Of a stretch of DNA of 64,000 nucleotides, positions 60,300 to 64,000 are shown piece by piece. Made by a program: the position numbers and the translations under genes. The stretch lies in the NCBI GenBank assembly GCA_045646905.1, contig JAZRLP010000024.1:62001-126000 (forward strand), in the 5' to 3' direction. The stretch's first letter is position 1. Each line of letters begins with the position of its first letter. Origin of the DNA: RGIG4079 sp045646905 (GTDB taxonomy: Bacteria; Bacteroidota; Bacteroidia; Bacteroidales; Muribaculaceae). Under the pieces are notes generated by a model. The model was given only the letters and a program-made list of their open reading frames with translations, was not told the DNA's origin and searched no databases.

Positions 60300-61949
60300 C
60301 TATTTTTGACCCAATTTTGGCTCTTTAACTTGCAATCTATCGCCTGTTTCATCAACAATGCTGCGATGATATCGCTCGTCGTATCCTGGGAATTTAGGAG
60401 AAGCGGGCATACCATAGGGTGTGCGTTCAAATTTTCCGTTCTTTTCCTTCTTAACATTTCCGTCGAGATATTTTACCAATAGGTAGTCGCCAAGTTTTTT
60501 ATATTGGGTTACATATTTTTCTGACCATATGTTTGACAAGTCTTGTAACAGAGTGCTTGCTATTTGTGGCGAGAATTCGGCTATTTCGCGTTCAAGCATT
60601 GCAACATCTACGGCTATTGAGTCCTCTAAACTTTTTTGCACTTTGCGCACATCATCAATCATTAATGAGTAGCGTTGGTAAGTTTGATTAGCCACATAGT
60701 TTGTTACCCAGAATGCAGCATCCCACGATATGTTATATAAGTCACCATTGCCCACTGCAAATTGGCGTGGAACGGTAGTGGTGCAGTTGTAGAATGGGAC
60801 ATATACACAAGTGTTGGCATCGTCAACGCCAAACCACAAGATTGTTTTCATGTAGTCGGGTTTATGTGGACGCAATTGAGCCACAAGTGAAAACCCTGTT
60901 TGTTGTGTAGCGATAGCGCGTTCGTGAGTATAGGTTTTGCCGTCAACTTTGTAGGTCAATGGACGCCAACGATATGGTAATTTGAAAGCGCCAGCGCCAA
61001 TGTCTTGAGTCATGTCGAGTGGAGTGCCTTCGAAGTGGTCGCGCATCATGTTTTGCATATCGCGCACACTCACTTTGCGAGTAGGTTTCACCCACAAAGG
61101 CAATACTTCACCTTCGCCACTGAGCACCCATGGGAGGTATGAATCCATCTTGTCGGCAAAACGGTTGTAGTAGCTCCACACACGGGCATCGCATCCGCGT
61201 AGTGCGCTTGCATCGGTAATGGCATAGGCCAAAGAGAAACTAAACTCTTCATCTTTGCCGTTGAAGTATCCTTGTTTGCGAGCAAACTTGATAACATCGG
61301 GCGAGTAGATGCAGTTTTCTTTATCTTTTAAAGGGAAACGATGTATGCGAGAGTGGTTGGCGTGTCCCGAAATGCAATCGTCGGGAATGCGTATAGCTAC
61401 CCACACAGCGCCTTTTTCTTTACTGCCTTTGCCTATAAGTTCCATAATCCACACCTCGTTGGGGTCGGCAATGGTAAATGATTCGCCCGAGCTGGCATAG
61501 CCGTAGTCTTTAACTAAATTGGTCATTACCGAAATGGCTTCACGGGCAGTTTTAGCGCGTTGAAGAGAGATGTATATCAAAGAGCCGTAGTCGATAATAC
61601 CTGTAGTGTCAACGAGTTCTTCGCGACCACCCCAAGTGCTTTCAACGATTACAAGACCATGTTCGTTCATGTTGCCTATTGTGCGATAGGTGTGGGCAAC
61701 TTCGGGTATTTCTCCCAAATATTTGCCAGTATCCCATTCGATAACCTTTCGCATTGCTCCGGCTGGATGGTCGGCGGCAGGTTGGTTATACAATTCGCCA
61801 TATAGGATGTGGCTATCGGCGGCATAAGTCACTAAAGCGCTGCCATCGGTAGTGGCTGCTTTCCCAGCAATGAGCCCGGTGCAAGCGATAGCTTCGGCAC
61901 CTGCAACCAGCAACATTGTTACTGTAATAATAATCGATTTTATTTTCAT
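60300..61949 (-). CDS. C69-family dipeptidase (acylaminoacyl-peptidase-like)
   Basis: A 549-residue exported peptidase of the C69 (PepD/DipA) family, an N-terminal nucleophile hydrolase that cleaves dipeptides. After a signal sequence (to about residue 22), Cys23 of ACTGLIAGKAATTDGS is the predicted nucleophile exposed by processing. Motifs: GLVIVESTWGG, YGYASSGESFTIADPNEVWIMEL, IPDDCISGHANHSRI, and PFYNCTTTVP. The C-terminal ~150 residues are helical as usual. It starts eight bases after the stop of the RecB-like gene, so it could be on its transcript. Periplasmic location is inferred from the signal. Confidence 0.9.
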   Translation of the reverse strand: MKIKSIIITVTMLLVAGAEAIACTGLIAGKAATTDGSALVTYAADSHILYGELYNQPAADHPAGAMRKVIEWDTGKYLGEIPEVAHTYRTIGNMNEHGLVIVESTWGGREELVDTTGIIDYGSLIYISLQRAKTAREAISVMTNLVKDYGYASSGESFTIADPNEVWIMELIGKGSKEKGAVWVAIRIPDDCISGHANHSRIHRFPLKDKENCIYSPDVIKFARKQGYFNGKDEEFSFSLAYAITDASALRGCDARVWSYYNRFADKMDSYLPWVLSGEGEVLPLWVKPTRKVSVRDMQNMMRDHFEGTPLDMTQDIGAGAFKLPYRWRPLTYKVDGKTYTHERAIATQQTGFSLVAQLRPHKPDYMKTILWFGVDDANTCVYVPFYNCTTTVPRQFAVGNGDLYNISWDAAFWVTNYVANQTYQRYSLMIDDVRKVQKSLEDSIAVDVAMLEREIAEFSPQIASTLLQDLSNIWSEKYVTQYKKLGDYLLVKYLDGNVKKEKNGKFERTPYGMPASPKFPGYDERYHRSIVDETGDRLQVKEPKLGQK

Positions 61950-61957
61950 ATCTTAAT

Positions 61958-64000
61958 TTATTTGATTTCTACGATTTTCCCTTTTTCAACATACCACAAG
62001 AACCCTCTCACTGCTTGGTAACCCATGTCGGTGAGTAGATTCATATAGTTCTTTACTTGTTTTTGATATTGTTCTTTATGCTCTTCGCCAAACTTGTAGT
62101 CAATGACATCGATAGTGCCTTGAGAGGTCCACACAACGCGGTCGGGGCGATACATTCCTTCGGCATTTTTTAATGAGATTGATTGTTCAAGTAGCACCTT
62201 GTCATAGTTACTAAACCAGTGCGATACCCTATCATCGGCAATTGCCTTTGATAGTATTTCAAAGGCTTCTTCTTTCTCTTTTGCATCGAGTCGAGCACGG
62301 TAGGCAACTCGGTCTAAAGCCAATTTTAAGTCATCGGGAGTGCGCACTTGGCTCATGACGTTGTGCAAGAAGATTCCTCTTTCGCGAGCTCTTGCGGTAG
62401 CATCTTCGTCGGTGATGTTGAGATTTTCCCACACATCATCGCGAGAGTTGACAAAGTAGTATGCTGCTTCGCAATTTTCAACACGCTCGGCAGGGGGAAT
62501 GTTGCACTTGTCATCGCTTTCAACAATTGCAGTGGTTGGTTTACCTATCTCAAGAATTTTATTGTCAACTATGCCATCAAGGGGGATGAATAACTCGCCA
62601 TTGGCTTCGCTATAACGATCTTTGAGTGAATCGCAGAAAGTAGAAGTGGCGAGTTTAAACGCTTCGTTGATGTCGGTTGCAATATTACGACCATTGTTGG
62701 CGTAGTAGATACAATTTATACATAACTCATCAATGGCTCGTGTAAATGCCACATAGGTAGCATTTAATTCGTCAATTTTGTCGGCTTGTTTGCTGGCTAA
62801 ACATTCTGCTTCAAAAGGAGTGCCTTCAAGATCCGTTTTTGAGTTACTTAATGCCAATACAGGAGGCACAATTTCGTTCTCAAAGCCATCAATCTCAATG
62901 CCTTTAAACCATTTTAAATCGCTTTTCCCTGCGAGTTTCCAATTTGCTAATGGAATGTGTACACATTTAAATTCTAACCCCTTTGATTTGTGGATAGTCA
63001 TAACTCTAATAGCATCAATTTCGGTTGATGAAGTTATGATGTGTTCGGCTTGAGGGGCGTCCCACCATTTTAAGAACGAATTGATGTCGCTTTTGCCATG
63101 AGAGCAAAAATCGAGCACCTCGTCTTGAAATGCAGTTAAAAATATAGCCTCACGAGTGCGAGTGTCTTTGTCGGTTATATAGAATTCAATAATGCGCTCT
63201 ACTAACGATGGCAAATTGAGGCATCTCATATCTAACACCTTTTCGAGAAGGTTGTCAATCTCTAAAGGGTCTTTGTTTGAAGCTAATTCGATGGCTTCAT
63301 TGGGCGACTTGCCGTTGGTGGAATAAAAGATGTATCGATGAGTGAATTTTTTGGTATTGTGTTGTGGTGAACGGCGTGAAGACATATCAGCCTCATCGTT
63401 GATAAGACGCAATACGCTCAATATAAGTTTTACCATAGGTGACGAATCAATCTTAAATGAATCGTCAGAGATTATGTTTATTTTAGGGAAGTCGGCATCG
63501 GGGTTGGCCATGAGCGTCATTAAATATTCAATTATTTTATGCCCTTCATCATTCCCTCGCGCTAATATTGCTATGTCACTTTGCTTATAACCCGAGTTTA
63601 ACTGTCGCTTAATGTCGCATGCCATTTTGTCGAGAGCCAATAGCTTCCTTTGTTCTTTATCGGTATCGTTATCGCCAAAAAACTCAACCCTCACATATCC
63701 ATGGTGCGAAGAGTGTTTAGCAGATACTTGTTGCGTAACATTGGAGTAAACATCGTTGACTCCTAAAATAGATGCTAATGCCGAAAATAAAGTGTTGTTA
63801 AACTTTATCACTTCGGCCGAGCTACGCCAGTTGGTATTCTCTGTGATGTTGTCTCCTCGCTCAATGATATTTCCTTCAAATTCACGCGACACTTGCTCGC
63901 GCAATAATGAGGGATCGGAGTTTCTAAAGCGATAAATACATTGCTTTTCGTCGCCAATTATGAGATTGTCATAGTTGTTTGATAAACTTTCCGAAACCAA
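61958..64000 (-). CDS. RecB/AddA-like helicase-nuclease, C-terminal part (5' end outside window)
   Basis: The last 680 residues of a UvrD/RecB-type helicase-nuclease; the frame runs off the window at 64000. Helicase motifs: NNYDNLIIGDEKQCIYRFRNSDP (motifs II-III; GDEKQCIYRFR), NTNWRSSAEVIKF (IV), VMTIHKSKGLEF (V) and ATYVAFTRAIDEL (VI). The end carries a PD-(D/E)XK nuclease of RecB kind: RPDRVVWTSQGTIDVIDYKFG with Asp and Lys, followed by the QVKNYMNLL helix. This pairs with an AddB-type partner in DNA double-strand break repair; no partner gene is visible here. It is upstream of the C69 gene on the minus strand. Confidence 0.9.
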   Translation of the reverse strand: MVSESLSNNYDNLIIGDEKQCIYRFRNSDPSLLREQVSREFEGNIIERGDNITENTNWRSSAEVIKFNNTLFSALASILGVNDVYSNVTQQVSAKHSSHHGYVRVEFFGDNDTDKEQRKLLALDKMACDIKRQLNSGYKQSDIAILARGNDEGHKIIEYLMTLMANPDADFPKINIISDDSFKIDSSPMVKLILSVLRLINDEADMSSRRSPQHNTKKFTHRYIFYSTNGKSPNEAIELASNKDPLEIDNLLEKVLDMRCLNLPSLVERIIEFYITDKDTRTREAIFLTAFQDEVLDFCSHGKSDINSFLKWWDAPQAEHIITSSTEIDAIRVMTIHKSKGLEFKCVHIPLANWKLAGKSDLKWFKGIEIDGFENEIVPPVLALSNSKTDLEGTPFEAECLASKQADKIDELNATYVAFTRAIDELCINCIYYANNGRNIATDINEAFKLATSTFCDSLKDRYSEANGELFIPLDGIVDNKILEIGKPTTAIVESDDKCNIPPAERVENCEAAYYFVNSRDDVWENLNITDEDATARARERGIFLHNVMSQVRTPDDLKLALDRVAYRARLDAKEKEEAFEILSKAIADDRVSHWFSNYDKVLLEQSISLKNAEGMYRPDRVVWTSQGTIDVIDYKFGEEHKEQYQKQVKNYMNLLTDMGYQAVRGFLWYVEKGKIVEIK

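Noticed and set aside
1..64000. tRNA, rRNA, CRISPR arrays and insertion sequences
   Set aside because: Read for on both strands: no cloverleaf with CCA-type arms, no rRNA signature, no regularly spaced repeats, and no transposase motif was recognised.

Overview
The window is a gene-dense, AT-rich chromosomal segment of a member of the Bacteroidota, most likely order Bacteroidales and possibly Muribaculaceae-like (the family is my guess). The evidence is: type IX secretion (T9SS) genes for a PorX-type regulator and a PorW/SprE lipoprotein; large secreted proteins with C-terminal sorting-like tails; Bacteroidota-restricted families of the DUF2851, DUF4348 and DUF4919 type; the DUF177-rpmF-fabH-era-der order; a three-gene C-A-B succinate dehydrogenase/fumarate reductase operon; few Shine-Dalgarno sites; and repeated promoter boxes of the form TAnnTTTG, sometimes with TTTG or TTG 19-20 bases upstream.

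Layout. 1-3838: end of a SUF iron-sulfur operon (sufB, sufC, sufD, sufS), followed by an AraC-type regulator preceded by two sets of direct repeats. 5042-8529: small exported or membrane proteins of unknown role around a DUF2851 gene. 8761-12753: a three-domain SUMF1/FGE-like secreted protein whose second and third domains share identical blocks and then diverge in NNC-rich stretches, resembling diversity-generating retroelement targets; an OmpA/WG-repeat lipoprotein follows. 12911-23126 (minus strand): birA, tsaE, porX, porW/sprE, an HD-domain 7TM protein (PgpH-like) and a Rel/Spo homologue, combining secretion control with second-messenger enzymes. 23318-26633: PatB/MalY aminotransferase, aroA and an orphan metal ABC permease.

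26803-31650: a highly codon-biased pair encoding an exported PD40-type propeller protein and a 1305-residue amidase/propeller protein. 31710-32240 is an unassigned non-coding region of unusual composition. 32295-39732 (minus strand): three tandem secreted phosphodiester glycosidase (NAGPA-type) paralogues. 39894-41895: an unknown gene divergent from a membrane Ser/Thr kinase with overlapping promoter boxes. 41954-47304: DEAD-box helicase, exported protein, xseA, xseB, alpha/beta hydrolase; then a zinc-ribbon membrane protein and, opposite, a long-chain acyl-CoA synthetase. 50361-54272: sdhC (with an unusual C-terminal extension), sdhA and sdhB. 54423-55859: an isolated DUF4419-like gene. 55987-60214: der, era, fabH, rpmF and DUF177 on the minus strand. 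60300-64000: a C69 peptidase and the 3' part of a RecB-like helicase-nuclease.

No tRNA, rRNA, CRISPR array, insertion sequence, integrase or reverse transcriptase was recognised. The most promising unexplained items are the SUMF1 variable segments, the 31.7-32.2 kb non-coding region, the mosaic glycosidase trio, the amidase/propeller pair and the kinase with its divergent partner. All functional assignments come from motif reading alone; no search was run.
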